Notes: generated by a model not told the origin, from the sequence alone. Positions 24,667 through 34,089 are shown, counted from the first letter of the stretch. The stretch is 64,000 nt of DNA from JAFGRR01 sp964563855 (GCA_964563855.1 CAZLYU010000010.1:12192-76191); one strand, 5' to 3'. Made by a program: numbers and translations.

Positions 24667-26646
24667 CTACATGACGCGGACGACGACGAACGTGACATCG
24701 TCGTCCTGCGAATCGTCTCCGCGAAAGCGGTGCAGTGCGTCGTGTATGCGACGGCTGATCGCCTCCGCGGACTCATTGTGGTGCTGTTCCAAGATCTCGC
24801 GGATGCGCTGTTTGCCGAACTGCTCTCCCTGAGGCCCCAGCGTCTCCCACACGCCGTCGGTCGCCATGAAGAACACCTGGCCAGTTCGCACGTCGCGGAA
24901 CGTGTGATCTTCGTAGATTTCCTCCGCGAAGAGACCGAGCGGCAATCCTGAACCGTCCAATTCGTGGTACCGATTGGTTTCTGGGTCGTAATAGAACGGG
25001 GGTTCGTGCCCGGCCGAAGCCCAGCGTAGCTCGTGGTTCGCCGGATCAAGCGTCATGAGCAGCATGGTCATGAACCGTTTCCCGCCGGTATCGGCGACGA
25101 GGAGTCGGTTGAGGTGGGTCAGCAAACCGGCGAGTGACGGGTCCTGCTGACTGCTGCTGCGGAGGATGCCGCGGGCGGTCGCCATCAGCATCGCGGCGGC
25201 GACGCCGTGTCCCATGACGTCGCCGAGTGCGACGCAGACCGACCGATCTCCGAGTCCCGAGACATCGAGGAAGTCGTAGTAGTCGCCACCGGTCTCGTCG
25301 CAGTAGTTGCTGTGTCCGGCGATGTCGAGACCGGTCACTTGCGGCGAGTCATCGGGCAGAAGGGCTTGCTGCACATCCATTGCAACGGCGAGCGACTGTC
25401 GCAGGCGCATGCGATCGCGCAGGTCGGCGGTCATGCTGTTGATCTGCGATGAGAGACGGCGCAGCTCGGGCGATTGCCGCAGGTCCACTTCGCGCTCGAG
25501 ATCGCCGGCCCCGATCGCGCGGACGTGAGCGCCGAGTTGGACGATGGGGCGCACGATCCACGCCGCCGCGGCGAAGCCGAGTATGAGCGTCAGGAGTGTC
25601 GCCCCAACCGCGACCCACATGCCCTGACGCCGGGCGGCGTTGATGTTGCCGAGGAATGAGGCCTCGGGCGTGAGCGATACGACGATCCACTCGACGCCCG
25701 TGGCGTGTTCGTACGCACTCACCGAGCACAATACAGGTTCGCCTTCGATATCGAGGGTCTTTTCATAGGGGGGCCCCGCAGCGCTCGGGCTGCTGATCGT
25801 CGCGGCGACGTGGCGGGCCGAGGTGTGTATCGCGGCGTGCGTCGAGTCGGCGGCTGCAACGCGTCGCCCCTCGGCATCGATCAGATGAGCCTCAAGCGAG
25901 GAGCCGATGAGCAGGCCGTCGCGGTCGACGATGTAAACACCCCCAGCGATCGACAGACGCGCCAGGTAGTGCGATATGTCATTGAGGCTGAGGTCTGCGT
26001 CAATCACACCGAGCAGCGCGCCATCGTCGTCGTAAAGCGGTTCGGCGTAGCTCACGCCCAGGGTCGCAACTTCGGCGTCTGAGCCGCCAACAAACACGAA
26101 CGGCTCACACCACGCGGGTCCGCCGGCCTGCAGCGCCGCCTGGTGCCACGGTCGGGTGCGGGCGTCGTACGGGAACACGCTGGATGGTGTGGCTCCGAGC
26201 CGACCGTTCGCGTCGATTCGAAACTCGGCCAGTGTTCCGGGGTCATCGGGGAGATTGATTGCGTAGTAGACGTACTGATCATCGCCGACGTATCGACACA
26301 CCCACGTCGCTCGGCCGTCGGGCGCTCCGAACACCACCGAACTGATCTTCGGTTCGGCCGCCAACTGCGCTTGGAAGGTCGAGCGCCATGCGGCCAAGTC
26401 GTCGAGGGGAAGCCGCTGCGTAAGCACCAGCGATTTGTTGATGGCGTTGATCTTGCCTGGAGCGCTGAGCATCGCGTCGAGGTGCGTATGAATTCGCTGC
26501 TGTGATTGTTCGATGGTCCGCCGCGTGATGTCGCGCGCGGCGGAGGCGCCCTGCAGATGGAAGGTCGCGCTGAGCACACCGGCCACCAACAGCACTGGAG
26601 CGGTCAGGAGCAACGGAATGCTCACACGCAACGGAATCCGAGACAC
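24667..26646 (-). CDS. Membrane sensor PP2C/SpoIIE-type serine phosphatase (dCache-HAMP-PP2C)
   Basis: The 659-residue product starts with a membrane helix (VSIPLLLTAPVLLVAGVLSATF). A periplasmic dCache-like sensor of about 280 residues follows (ending VEWIVVSLTPEASF), then a second helix (MWVAVGATLLTLILGFAAAAWIV), a HAMP domain and a SpoIIE/RsbU phosphatase domain. Phosphatase motifs are GGDYYDF, GDVMGHG, SAGHEPPF, ATDGVWE and DDDVTF. These enzymes dephosphorylate anti-sigma-antagonist proteins in partner-switching pathways. The GTG at 26646 has GAGG 6 nt upstream. The longer ORF would overlap the preceding gene by 250 nt. It lies in tandem with a second PP2C gene. Confidence 0.85.
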   Translation of the reverse strand: MSRIPLRVSIPLLLTAPVLLVAGVLSATFHLQGASAARDITRRTIEQSQQRIHTHLDAMLSAPGKINAINKSLVLTQRLPLDDLAAWRSTFQAQLAAEPKISSVVFGAPDGRATWVCRYVGDDQYVYYAINLPDDPGTLAEFRIDANGRLGATPSSVFPYDARTRPWHQAALQAGGPAWCEPFVFVGGSDAEVATLGVSYAEPLYDDDGALLGVIDADLSLNDISHYLARLSIAGGVYIVDRDGLLIGSSLEAHLIDAEGRRVAAADSTHAAIHTSARHVAATISSPSAAGPPYEKTLDIEGEPVLCSVSAYEHATGVEWIVVSLTPEASFLGNINAARRQGMWVAVGATLLTLILGFAAAAWIVRPIVQLGAHVRAIGAGDLEREVDLRQSPELRRLSSQINSMTADLRDRMRLRQSLAVAMDVQQALLPDDSPQVTGLDIAGHSNYCDETGGDYYDFLDVSGLGDRSVCVALGDVMGHGVAAAMLMATARGILRSSSQQDPSLAGLLTHLNRLLVADTGGKRFMTMLLMTLDPANHELRWASAGHEPPFYYDPETNRYHELDGSGLPLGLFAEEIYEDHTFRDVRTGQVFFMATDGVWETLGPQGEQFGKQRIREILEQHHNESAEAISRRIHDALHRFRGDDSQDDDVTFVVVRVM

Positions 26647-26699
26647 GGCGATCCTCACGAGGCTGGTGCAGGTTGCGTGCGAGGACGGCCCGCGCGCAC

Positions 26700-28349
26700 T
26701 TAGAGGGCGGAGCCCGGAGCGGTCGGGTCGCAGCGTTCGATGGCCAAGAGCGTCAGATCGTCGTCGTTCGACAACCCGGCCAGGTGACGCCGCAGACGCT
26801 GCCGAATCGTGTTGAAGAGTTCTGAGCACGACATCCGCGACGCGCTGCGCAGGGTTTCGCGGATGGCGTCCATGCCGATTTGCTTCCCATCGTGGTTTGC
26901 GGCCTCGAACAATCCGTCGGTGAATAGCAGCGTGACCGCCGGGCCGCACGGCGCGGGAATCGTGTGCTCGACGTATACCTCGGTTTCGTCGATGCCCAGG
27001 GGCAATCCGCCGGCGAGCGGCGCGTCGGAGACGCCGTCGCGGGTGACGATGACGGGCGGCGGATGCCCGGCGCCCACGTAGCGAATCTCGCCGGTCTGCG
27101 TGTCCGCGACGCCCAGAATGGCCGTAACGAACACGTGCGGCGCGGTGCTGCGGGCGATCATGACATTGATGCGTCGGGCGGCGTCGGCGAGCGACACGGA
27201 GACGTCGGGCGCCACGTGAAACGCGGCTTTGAGGTAGGTGGTCAGCAGCGCCGCGGGCAGGCCGTGGCCGACCACGTCGGCGATGACGAACACGACCCGG
27301 CCGTCATCCAGCGGCACGAAGTCGTAGTAATCACCGCTGACGCCGGCGGAGGGTTCGTTGAAACCTTCAAAGCGCAGGCAGCCCACTTCGAGCGCGGCGG
27401 TGGGCAGCAGCTTCTTTTGGATGTCTCGCGCCCGGTTGAGATCGCGCTCGATCTCCTCCATGCGCAGGCGGAGCATCAGCGCCCGTTGCGTGGCGAGGCC
27501 CACGCCGACTTGCTGGGCGATCGCGGCGAGAAAGTCGACGTCCGCCTCGCCGTACGGGACGGAGGAGCCGCGTGTCACGCGGTCGCCGTAAATGACGCCC
27601 ATGACCTCTTCTTGATAGAGAATTGGCACGCAGAGCGCGGAGCAGACCGGCTGTCGAACGAGGCTTTCAGAGGTGGGCGCGTCGGCCGGAGTATTGACGA
27701 TGGTGCGCTCGCCGTCGTTGAGCGCGCGGTTGACGATCGTGCGGCTGATCTGCTCGGGTTCGACATCCCGGGCCACCGGCAGCTCAACTTCGCCGCGTGC
27801 GGTTTTGACGGCGATCATGCCGCGTTCGAGGCCAAAGGCTTCGAAGCAGCCGTCGAGCGCCTGCCGCAACAGGACGCGGCGGTCGAACGACGCGCCGCTG
27901 ATGCGTTCGCTCAGCTTCATGAGCAGTGCCAGGCGATCCTGAGACAGACTGATCTGGCGCGAGGACGGGAAGACGGTGAATTGACCCGGCGCCGTGACCT
28001 GTGGGTCGATGGGGTTGAAGGTGACGGGGGCTTCGTCTTCTCCACCGTCGCGCGTTTCGGCGATCTGGAGCACGTGTTCGCCGATCTGGGCGTAGCTGTT
28101 CATGACGCGGGTTTCGCCGCGGAAGAAGTCGCCGCCATCGACGCGTGTGCCGTTCTTGCTTTGCAGGTCGCGGACGTGGACGCGTCCGTCGTGTGCGACC
28201 CAGATGTCGGCGTGGCGTCGCGACACTTCGGGATCGTCGAGTCCGAGGTCGAGGTCGCACTCGGGCCCGCGGCCGATGCGCAGGGGCTCCGGCCCGAGCG
28301 TGCGGGTCAGGCGCCGACCGTTTGACGAGCGGATGACCAGGTCATGCAT
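26700..28349 (-). CDS. FHA-GAF-PP2C (SpoIIE) serine phosphatase
   Basis: The 549-residue soluble protein has an N-terminal FHA domain (IGRGPECDL, VSRRHADIWV, LQSKNGTRVDG) that reads phosphothreonine. A GAF domain follows (about residues 160-310, with SALCVPILYQEEVMGVIY), then a linker helix (ERDLNRARDIQKKLLP) and a PP2C domain with SGDYYDF, ADVVGHG, AGHPPPV, FTDGLFEA and DDDLTLL. It probably links threonine-kinase signalling to a partner-switching cascade. The start ATG lies 2 nt after the stop of a 63-residue peptide gene. The membrane phosphatase follows downstream. Confidence 0.88.
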   Translation of the reverse strand: MHDLVIRSSNGRRLTRTLGPEPLRIGRGPECDLDLGLDDPEVSRRHADIWVAHDGRVHVRDLQSKNGTRVDGGDFFRGETRVMNSYAQIGEHVLQIAETRDGGEDEAPVTFNPIDPQVTAPGQFTVFPSSRQISLSQDRLALLMKLSERISGASFDRRVLLRQALDGCFEAFGLERGMIAVKTARGEVELPVARDVEPEQISRTIVNRALNDGERTIVNTPADAPTSESLVRQPVCSALCVPILYQEEVMGVIYGDRVTRGSSVPYGEADVDFLAAIAQQVGVGLATQRALMLRLRMEEIERDLNRARDIQKKLLPTAALEVGCLRFEGFNEPSAGVSGDYYDFVPLDDGRVVFVIADVVGHGLPAALLTTYLKAAFHVAPDVSVSLADAARRINVMIARSTAPHVFVTAILGVADTQTGEIRYVGAGHPPPVIVTRDGVSDAPLAGGLPLGIDETEVYVEHTIPAPCGPAVTLLFTDGLFEAANHDGKQIGMDAIRETLRSASRMSCSELFNTIRQRLRRHLAGLSNDDDLTLLAIERCDPTAPGSAL

Positions 28350-28351
28350 GA

Positions 28352-28543
28352 TTACACGCCGAAGAGACGAACGAGCTGCAGCGCCGGGCCCACCAGATTT
28401 GTGAAAGGGAGCACCAGCACATTGCCGGACGCGCCGGGCGAAAGCAGCAGATTCATGACGCTCTGCAGGCCGCCCCAACAGCCACTGATGAGGGCCAGGT
28501 TCACAGCACCGCAACCGAGCAACGCGAGGCGTTTTGATCGCAT
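28352..28543 (-). CDS. 63-residue hydrophobic peptide heading the phosphatase operon
   Basis: The ATG at 28543 has GGAG 7 nt upstream. The product has a basic start (MRSKR), a signal-like stretch with Cys11 and Cys22 (ALLGCGAVNLALISGC) and a Gly/Leu/Val-rich tail ending LQLVRLFGV. ISGC resembles a lipobox. The stop lies 2 nt before the FHA-phosphatase start, a spacing that points to translational coupling. It resembles the peptide at 4055-4183 in layout, not in clear sequence. A role as sensor peptide or leader peptide is speculative. Confidence 0.5.
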   Translation of the reverse strand: MRSKRLALLGCGAVNLALISGCWGGLQSVMNLLLSPGASGNVLVLPFTNLVGPALQLVRLFGV

Positions 28544-28615
28544 CTCAAACTCCGTTCGCAACCGAACGCGGCAGTATACGCCGTCGGCTTCGAACTCTCG
28601 AATCGATCAGCGGCG

Positions 28616-29362
28616 CTACGACTTCAAACGGCCGCCCTCGAGCACGAGCTGCTGCTGGGCCTCGCGGGCCAGGGCGGGGTCGTGCGTCACCATGACGGTG
28701 GTCTGCCCTTCGGCGTGCAGCGTGAGCAGTAAGTCCATGATGCTTCGACCGGCTTCGGCGTCGAGGTTGCCGGTGGGCTCGTCGGCGAGCAGCACGGGGG
28801 GGTTGTGAACCAGGGCCCGCGCGATCGCCACCCGCTGCCGTTCGCCGCCGGAGAGTTCGCGCGGCAGGTGGCGGATGCGTTCGAGCAGTCCGACGCGTTC
28901 GATGAGGGCGAGGGCGGCGTCGCGCGCGGCGCGGCGCTGGGAGGTCCAGCGCAGGGCGCCGTAGTTGATGAGATGCGGCAGCAGCACGTTTTCAAGCACG
29001 TTGAGCTCGGGCAGCAGGTGATAGAACTGAAAGACGAAGCCGAACGCCCGCCGCCGCAGTCGGATGCGCCGTCGCTCGCCGGGGAAGAGGGCGTCGAGCG
29101 CCGACGTGTTGAACCAGCGCCGGCCTTCAGGAGGAAACACGGGCTGCCCGCGAAAACGCACTTGCCCCTGCTGCGGCGCATCGAGCGCGCCAAGGATGTG
29201 CAGCAGCGTGCTCTTGCCGCTGCCCGAGCGTCCCATGATCGATACAAACGCGCCAGCACTCACCTGCAGCGAGCAGTTGCTAAGCACCTCCAACTGCACG
29301 CGGCCCATGCGATAGCGTTTGCTGACCCCGTCGGCGATGAGCAGCGGGTCGGCGCTACTCAT
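28616..29362 (-). CDS. lolD: ABC transporter ATP-binding protein, LolD/MacB type
   Basis: The product has 248 residues. Walker A is GRSGSGKST, the signature is LSGGERQRV, and Walker B is VLLADEPTGNLD. VFQFYHLLPELNVLENV is typical for the LolD/FtsE/MacB group, and an insertion of about 25 residues (residues 65-90) sits before the Q-loop. The ATG overlaps the stop of the permease gene by 8 nt. With the single permease it forms a LolCDE-like system that may release lipoproteins from the inner membrane. The gene symbol is by similarity only. Confidence 0.8.
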   Translation of the reverse strand: MSSADPLLIADGVSKRYRMGRVQLEVLSNCSLQVSAGAFVSIMGRSGSGKSTLLHILGALDAPQQGQVRFRGQPVFPPEGRRWFNTSALDALFPGERRRIRLRRRAFGFVFQFYHLLPELNVLENVLLPHLINYGALRWTSQRRAARDAALALIERVGLLERIRHLPRELSGGERQRVAIARALVHNPPVLLADEPTGNLDAEAGRSIMDLLLTLHAEGQTTVMVTHDPALAREAQQQLVLEGGRLKS

Positions 29363-30974
29363 GCCGCAGCGCCTCAACCGGGTGCATGGTTCCGGCGCGC
29401 CACGCGGCCAACACCGAGCCCAGCGTCGAGGCGGCGACCGCGCAGACCGCGATGATGATCATCGTGGGTGGGTCGACCTGATCGGGGATACGATCGAAGG
29501 AGTAGACCGCGGGATCCCAGATGCGGTTCATGATGCGTTGTTCGACCAGCCAATTCTCGATGTTGTTGACGTTGACCACGACCGAGTAGCCGAGTCCCGA
29601 GCCGAGGACGCCGCCCACCAAGCCGACCGCCGCCCCATAGGCGATGAAGATGAGCGCGACGCCCGCGGACGATCCGCCGATGGCCTTGATCACACCGATG
29701 TCGCGGGTCTTTTGCAGCACGATCATGTAGAGAATGCAGAGCACCAGCACCGCTGCAACGAGCGAGATGATGGCGAAGAGAATGGTGACGAGGTTTTTCT
29801 CGTTCTCGACCGGGCCGATCAGCCCCGCCTGGGTCTCCTCCCACGTCTCGGCGCGAATGCGGCGGACGAGTTCGCGTTCGTATTGCCCGAGCCGATAGTT
29901 GGGGTCGGCGCGGTAGCCGTGGTAGAGCGACTCGAGTCGCGTCGTAAGCGCGTCAAACGCTTCCCGCGTGGCGACGCCGCTGGTCTTGATCTGAATCTGC
30001 TGGGCGCGCGCGGGCGCCATCCCGCCGCCGACGAGTTCGGTCGCGTCGAAGCGCAGCAGACGCTGCAAATACTCGAACTCGGCATAGACGTGCTTGGAGT
30101 CGATTTCGTAGATGCGCGTGCGGGAGTCGTCGGTGTAGCGAAACGGCACGCGCTGCGGCGTGTCGACATTGCCGACCGGGTCGACCGACAGCAGCGTGAG
30201 CGACACTTCCTCGCCCCGCGAGTAGTAGCGGCGGTAAGTCGCGGTCGACGTCCGCTCGCCGATGATGTCGATCCCGATGATGAGACCCGGAAGCGGCTGA
30301 CCCGCGAAGTGTGGTGGTGTGGGTTCTTGCGGAAACGTCAGGTACGACGAGAAACGCCCGGGCGGCAGCGGTGAGCCGCGCTCCTCGAAGCGTCGACGCT
30401 CTTCGGTCATCGCCGATTGGTCATCGACCACCCCCGCCTCACGCGACTTGGCGAGCGCGCTGGCCAGTTCGTCGGGCAGGCTCCAGGGAATCGGCGTGGA
30501 TTCATCCGGGTCGAGCGCCGCTTCGCCGGAGATGTGCAGCAGCGGCTGTTGCTGCTCGGCGAAGGTCGTGGATCCGGGATAGTGCGTTTCGTAAAACAGC
30601 GTGTTTTTGAAGTTGTTGACCTCGATGACTTCTTCGAGTCGCACGCCGACGACGTTGACGAGCGACAGTTGGTCGGTGCGCGGAAAGCGCAGCAGGCCCA
30701 TCGAGTAGATGACCGGCGTCGCCTTTTCGATCTCCGGCCAGGTCTCGATCTCGTCGATGAATTCCTGATACAGCGGGAAGCCGTTCACATCGCCGTTGTC
30801 GACGATGACGTCGCCGAGCAGGCCGCGGGCCCGGGTCTTGACGTTGTCGAGAAACCCCTGCATGACCGAGAGCACGATCAGCACCATCGCCACGCATAGC
30901 GTGACCGCGGCGATCGCGAAGTAGGCGATCCGCCGCTTGCGGAGGTAGCGCAGCGTGAGAAACAGCTTGTACAT
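29355..30974 (-). CDS. ABC transporter permease, LolC/LolE/MacB-like
   Basis: The 539-residue membrane protein has an N-terminal helix (RIAYFAIAAVTLCVAMVLIVLSVM), a large periplasmic domain of about 360 residues, and three C-terminal helices in an FtsX-type domain (for example LVTILFAIISLVAAVLVLCILYMIVL). The pattern KTRDIGVIKAIGGSSAGV is typical of FtsX domains. A homodimer with the adjacent ATPase would make the transporter. The periplasmic domain is longer than in E. coli LolC (about 400 residues in total), so the exact substrate is uncertain. Confidence 0.8.
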   Translation of the reverse strand: MYKLFLTLRYLRKRRIAYFAIAAVTLCVAMVLIVLSVMQGFLDNVKTRARGLLGDVIVDNGDVNGFPLYQEFIDEIETWPEIEKATPVIYSMGLLRFPRTDQLSLVNVVGVRLEEVIEVNNFKNTLFYETHYPGSTTFAEQQQPLLHISGEAALDPDESTPIPWSLPDELASALAKSREAGVVDDQSAMTEERRRFEERGSPLPPGRFSSYLTFPQEPTPPHFAGQPLPGLIIGIDIIGERTSTATYRRYYSRGEEVSLTLLSVDPVGNVDTPQRVPFRYTDDSRTRIYEIDSKHVYAEFEYLQRLLRFDATELVGGGMAPARAQQIQIKTSGVATREAFDALTTRLESLYHGYRADPNYRLGQYERELVRRIRAETWEETQAGLIGPVENEKNLVTILFAIISLVAAVLVLCILYMIVLQKTRDIGVIKAIGGSSAGVALIFIAYGAAVGLVGGVLGSGLGYSVVVNVNNIENWLVEQRIMNRIWDPAVYSFDRIPDQVDPPTMIIIAVCAVAASTLGSVLAAWRAGTMHPVEALRHE

Positions 30975-31148
30975 GGATTGCGAATGGTAGGGCCGAGCGG
31001 TGGCGTCAGCCAGCGACGATGTGCGGTCGGCAACAAAGTGACGGCAAGCGACGACGAGCAGCCGGCGATGACGTGCTCCGCTCGGCGCGAAACGCCTGGC
31101 GCATGTGTGGGCGTCAATTCAGACGCGCTTTGCAGCGGTCGCGGCTGC

Positions 31149-31367
31149 TTAAGACGGGTCGCGTCTCTCTACCTCGCTCTGCAGCTTGAGCACGACTTGT
31201 CCGTCGTCCTGCTCGATCACCAGCGCGGGATCGTCTTGCGACCCGTTGCGAGTGATGCTGGAGCCGTTGATGGTTCGCGTCACCGACTGCTCATGGCGTT
31301 CGCTCACCTTGCCGACGGCGCGGCCGTTTCCCCACTTCCACGAGACTTCGGTACCTTCTCGGATCAT
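31149..31367 (-). CDS. DUF2945 (Tudor-like, HVA1) protein
   Basis: The 72-residue product fits DUF2945: GTEVSWKWGNGRAVGKVSERH, INGSSITRNGSQDDPALVIEQDDGQVVLKLQSEV. The GGAGAG motif lies 7 nt upstream of the ATG at 31367. A GTG five codons earlier lies inside that motif and is less likely. The family folds like a small Tudor/SH3 barrel and is of unknown function. The gene diverges from dps across a 445-nt region. Confidence 0.75.
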   Translation of the reverse strand: MIREGTEVSWKWGNGRAVGKVSERHEQSVTRTINGSSITRNGSQDDPALVIEQDDGQVVLKLQSEVERRDPS

Positions 31368-31812
31368 CGGGTCGCTCTCCACGGTTGTCAGGGCGTTGCG
31401 CAGCCCGGAGGTGGTCTTGCAGCGTTGTAATCTGAATTACGACCTTGCATCGCGTCGTTGCGAGATCACCCTGAGAGGTTATCGCAGCGACGCGCCCCAT
31501 ACACTTCAGTAGCTATTTCTTGCGTGAAAACTGCTGGACGTGGAAGCATCTGCTAGTGGGCCGGAGCGCCGCCTGCTGTGTATTGAGATGTCAATGCGTT
31601 CAGGCCGGTCGGCTCAACAGGGCGGGACTAGTATCTACTAGGCCGGCTCGGAGATTCTGCAGACACCTCGTTTCAGCGGGTCATCTTTAGCGGCAACGTT
31701 GTTGGGTTGAGGCGCTTTGTCCGGGGGTTTAACGCTCGCGGGAACGGCGCAGCGATCAAAGTTCCGAAGACTGTGGATCCACGACTCTCGTCCCCTACAA
31801 GGAGCAATCCCA
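31368..31812. promoter_or_regulatory. Intergenic region between DUF2945 and dps with two inverted repeats
   Basis: This 445-nt stretch holds no supported gene. GTAAT-CTGA-ATTAC lies at 31427-31440 and CTAGTA-TC-TACTAG at 31628-31641. Both are short palindromes of the kind used by dimeric regulators. A ribosome binding site AAGGAGC precedes dps. No clear -10 and -35 pair was assigned. Confidence 0.4.
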
Positions 31813-32367
31813 ATGAACAACTCTCCCTGGCGTCCAGCGAGCGAGATTGAGGACAACCCAATCGGTCTTCCGCGCAAAACGGCGGAAGCAATCGCTCCAG
31901 AGCTCGACAAGCACCTCGCTGCATTCTTCGTGCTCTTCCACCAGTACCAGAAGCATCACTGGCTGGTTGAAGGGCCACAATTTCGCGACATCCACCATTT
32001 CCTCGAAGAAGGCTATACCGAAATCCACAAACAGCTCGACGCCATCGCCGAGCGGATCACGGCGATTGGCGGCGTTCCAACCAGTGCGCCCGCTGCACAG
32101 GCCGAGTTGGCGTATATCAATCACGAGCCCGAAGGCATCTTCCGCATTCGCGACATGCTCGAGCGCGACCGTGCGCACGAAAAGCAAATTGCCGTCGAAT
32201 TGCGCACCACGATCAAGCTCTGCACGTCCAAAGATGATTTCGCAACTGAGACGCTGCTGAAGGGCATCCTGCTCCGCGTTGAGGATCGGGCGCACCACCT
32301 CGACCACTTCCTCGGCGAAGACTCGCTCGGACTCGCGCTCGTCAAAAACGAAGCCACCGCCGTTTAG
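31813..32367 (+). CDS. dps: DNA-protection ferritin-like protein Dps
   Basis: The 184-residue product forms a dodecamer that oxidises and stores iron with hydrogen peroxide and shields DNA. The inter-subunit ferroxidase ligands match the E. coli spacing: His49 (KHHWLVEG), His61 (FRDIHHFL), Asp76 and Glu80 (LDAIAERI). Trp50 is also present. The N-terminus is longer than in E. coli, and the ribosome binding site is good. It sits beside the DUF2945 gene and a photolyase gene, which fits a stress-defence neighbourhood. Confidence 0.92.
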   Translation: MNNSPWRPASEIEDNPIGLPRKTAEAIAPELDKHLAAFFVLFHQYQKHHWLVEGPQFRDIHHFLEEGYTEIHKQLDAIAERITAIGGVPTSAPAAQAELAYINHEPEGIFRIRDMLERDRAHEKQIAVELRTTIKLCTSKDDFATETLLKGILLRVEDRAHHLDHFLGEDSLGLALVKNEATAV

Positions 32368-32425
32368 TGTCTTAGGCGTTGATTGGACACGCGCTCAAAA
32401 CATGTCAGTGCCGCCAGATGCACCG

Positions 32426-34012
32426 CTAGCGGGCGACAGCGCCCATACCCCACTTGCGCCGTAACCCGCTCGCCGCGTGCTTGATGTCGGACTGCTGCGA
32501 TTCGCTCAGGCGGTCGAGATTCTTCAACATCATCGTCATCCGGTTGTTCTTCTCGAACCGCGCGCGATTGCGAATGAGGAAGTCCCAGTAAAACGTCGTG
32601 AATGGGCACGCGTCATCCCCGACCTTTTCTCCGGGATCAAAGCGACAGCCCTGGCAATAGTTGCTCATACGTTTGATGTACTGCCCGCTGGCGGCGTAGG
32701 GCTTGGTGCCGACGACGCCGCCGTCGGCGTGCATCACCATGCCCAGCGTGTTGGGCAGAGTGACCCAGTCGACGGCATCGACATACATCTCGAGGTACCA
32801 GTCGCTGATCTGGCGCGGGTGCACGCCGCTGATAAGCGCGAAGTTGCCGGTCACCATCAGCCGCTGAATGTGATGGCCGTACCCATGCTCAATGACCTGT
32901 CCGAGGCAGTCCTGCATGCATTGCATGTCGGTGTCGCCGGAGTAGTAAAAGTCGGGCAGGTCGCAGTGCTGAGCGAGTTCGTTGCGGTCGCCATACGCGG
33001 CGCCCTCGTGCCAGTACACGCCGCGAATGAACTCGCGCCAGCCCAGCAACTGGCGCACAAAGCCTTCGACGGAGTTGAGCGGCGCATCGCCGCGCTCGTA
33101 CGCCTCGACGGCGGCGTCGACCGCCTCGCGGGGGTTCAGTAGCTTCAGATTGAAACACGGGCTGAGGATCGAGTGAAACATCCACGGCTCGTCGGCCACC
33201 ATGGCGTCCTGATAAGGTCCGAAGTCGGCCAAGCGATGCTTGATGAAGTGTTGCAGCGCACGTCGCGCTTGTTCACGCGTCACCGGCCAGCGGAAGGAGT
33301 CGATGCTTCCCGGGGCTTTCGGAAACTGCCGCTGAACGAGTTCGACCACGTCGCGCGTGATTTCATCGGGCTCAAAGCTCGGCGGCGATGGCGGTGACTC
33401 GCGTCGTCGATAGCGCTCGCGATTCTGCTTATCAAAGTTCCACTCGCCGCCAACGGGCTTGCCCGACTCGGTCATCAGCACGTCGTGCGACTTGCGCATC
33501 TCGCGGTAGAAATACTCCATGACCAGGCTGCGACGCCCCGCGGCCCATTCGCTGAATTGCTGGGGCGTTGTGTAGAAGTGCGTGTCTTCGATGGCGTCGA
33601 CCGGGATGTCGAGCTCGTCGCGCCAACGGCGAAACATATGCAGCACGCGCCAATCGCCGGGCCGCACCGCCGCGAGCCGCTCGGGCCTGAACTGCTTGAC
33701 GGCGCGACGGACCTCGCCGTCGAATCCGCCGGTGTTGTCGGGCTCGTCGAGGCGGATGTAGTGCACGCGGAATCCGCGTTGCGCGAGTTCGAGCGCATAG
33801 TGCCGCATCGCGGAGAGAAACAGCGTGGTGCGTTGTTTGTGACTGGTGACGTGCGTCGCTTCCTCGGCGACTTCCATCATCAGTACCGCATCGCGGGATG
33901 GGTCGAGATCTCGTAGACCCGCCGAGTCGTGATCGAGCTGATCGCCGAAGGCGACCAGCAGCGTACGGACAGCGCCGTCGACTCTGAGTTCGTCGATGTT
34001 GGCCTTTGGCAT
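32426..34012 (-). CDS. phrB: Iron-sulphur bacterial cryptochrome/photolyase (PhrB-type)
   Basis: The 528-residue product has the FeS-BCP architecture. An N-terminal alpha/beta domain begins LLVAFGDQLDHDS, and the FAD-binding helical domain has LLGWREFIRGVYWHEG, NFALISGVHPRQISDWYLEMYVDA and GTKPYAASGQYIKRMSNYC. The four cluster cysteines, Cys365, Cys453, Cys456 and Cys469, have the spacing 88, 3 and 13. This equals that of Agrobacterium PhrB (350, 438, 441, 454). PhrB repairs (6-4) photoproducts. The start at 34012 has GGAGG 5 nt upstream. It diverges from the 3-methyladenine glycosylase gene. Confidence 0.9.
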   Translation of the reverse strand: MPKANIDELRVDGAVRTLLVAFGDQLDHDSAGLRDLDPSRDAVLMMEVAEEATHVTSHKQRTTLFLSAMRHYALELAQRGFRVHYIRLDEPDNTGGFDGEVRRAVKQFRPERLAAVRPGDWRVLHMFRRWRDELDIPVDAIEDTHFYTTPQQFSEWAAGRRSLVMEYFYREMRKSHDVLMTESGKPVGGEWNFDKQNRERYRRRESPPSPPSFEPDEITRDVVELVQRQFPKAPGSIDSFRWPVTREQARRALQHFIKHRLADFGPYQDAMVADEPWMFHSILSPCFNLKLLNPREAVDAAVEAYERGDAPLNSVEGFVRQLLGWREFIRGVYWHEGAAYGDRNELAQHCDLPDFYYSGDTDMQCMQDCLGQVIEHGYGHHIQRLMVTGNFALISGVHPRQISDWYLEMYVDAVDWVTLPNTLGMVMHADGGVVGTKPYAASGQYIKRMSNYCQGCRFDPGEKVGDDACPFTTFYWDFLIRNRARFEKNNRMTMMLKNLDRLSESQQSDIKHAASGLRRKWGMGAVAR

Positions 34013-34089
34013 CGCAGCCTCCGCTCGCAACCCGTGCTGGAACAGAGCGTAGCCGCCGGCCGTCCGAGGTGTTCGCCGCGGAGAGTGCA

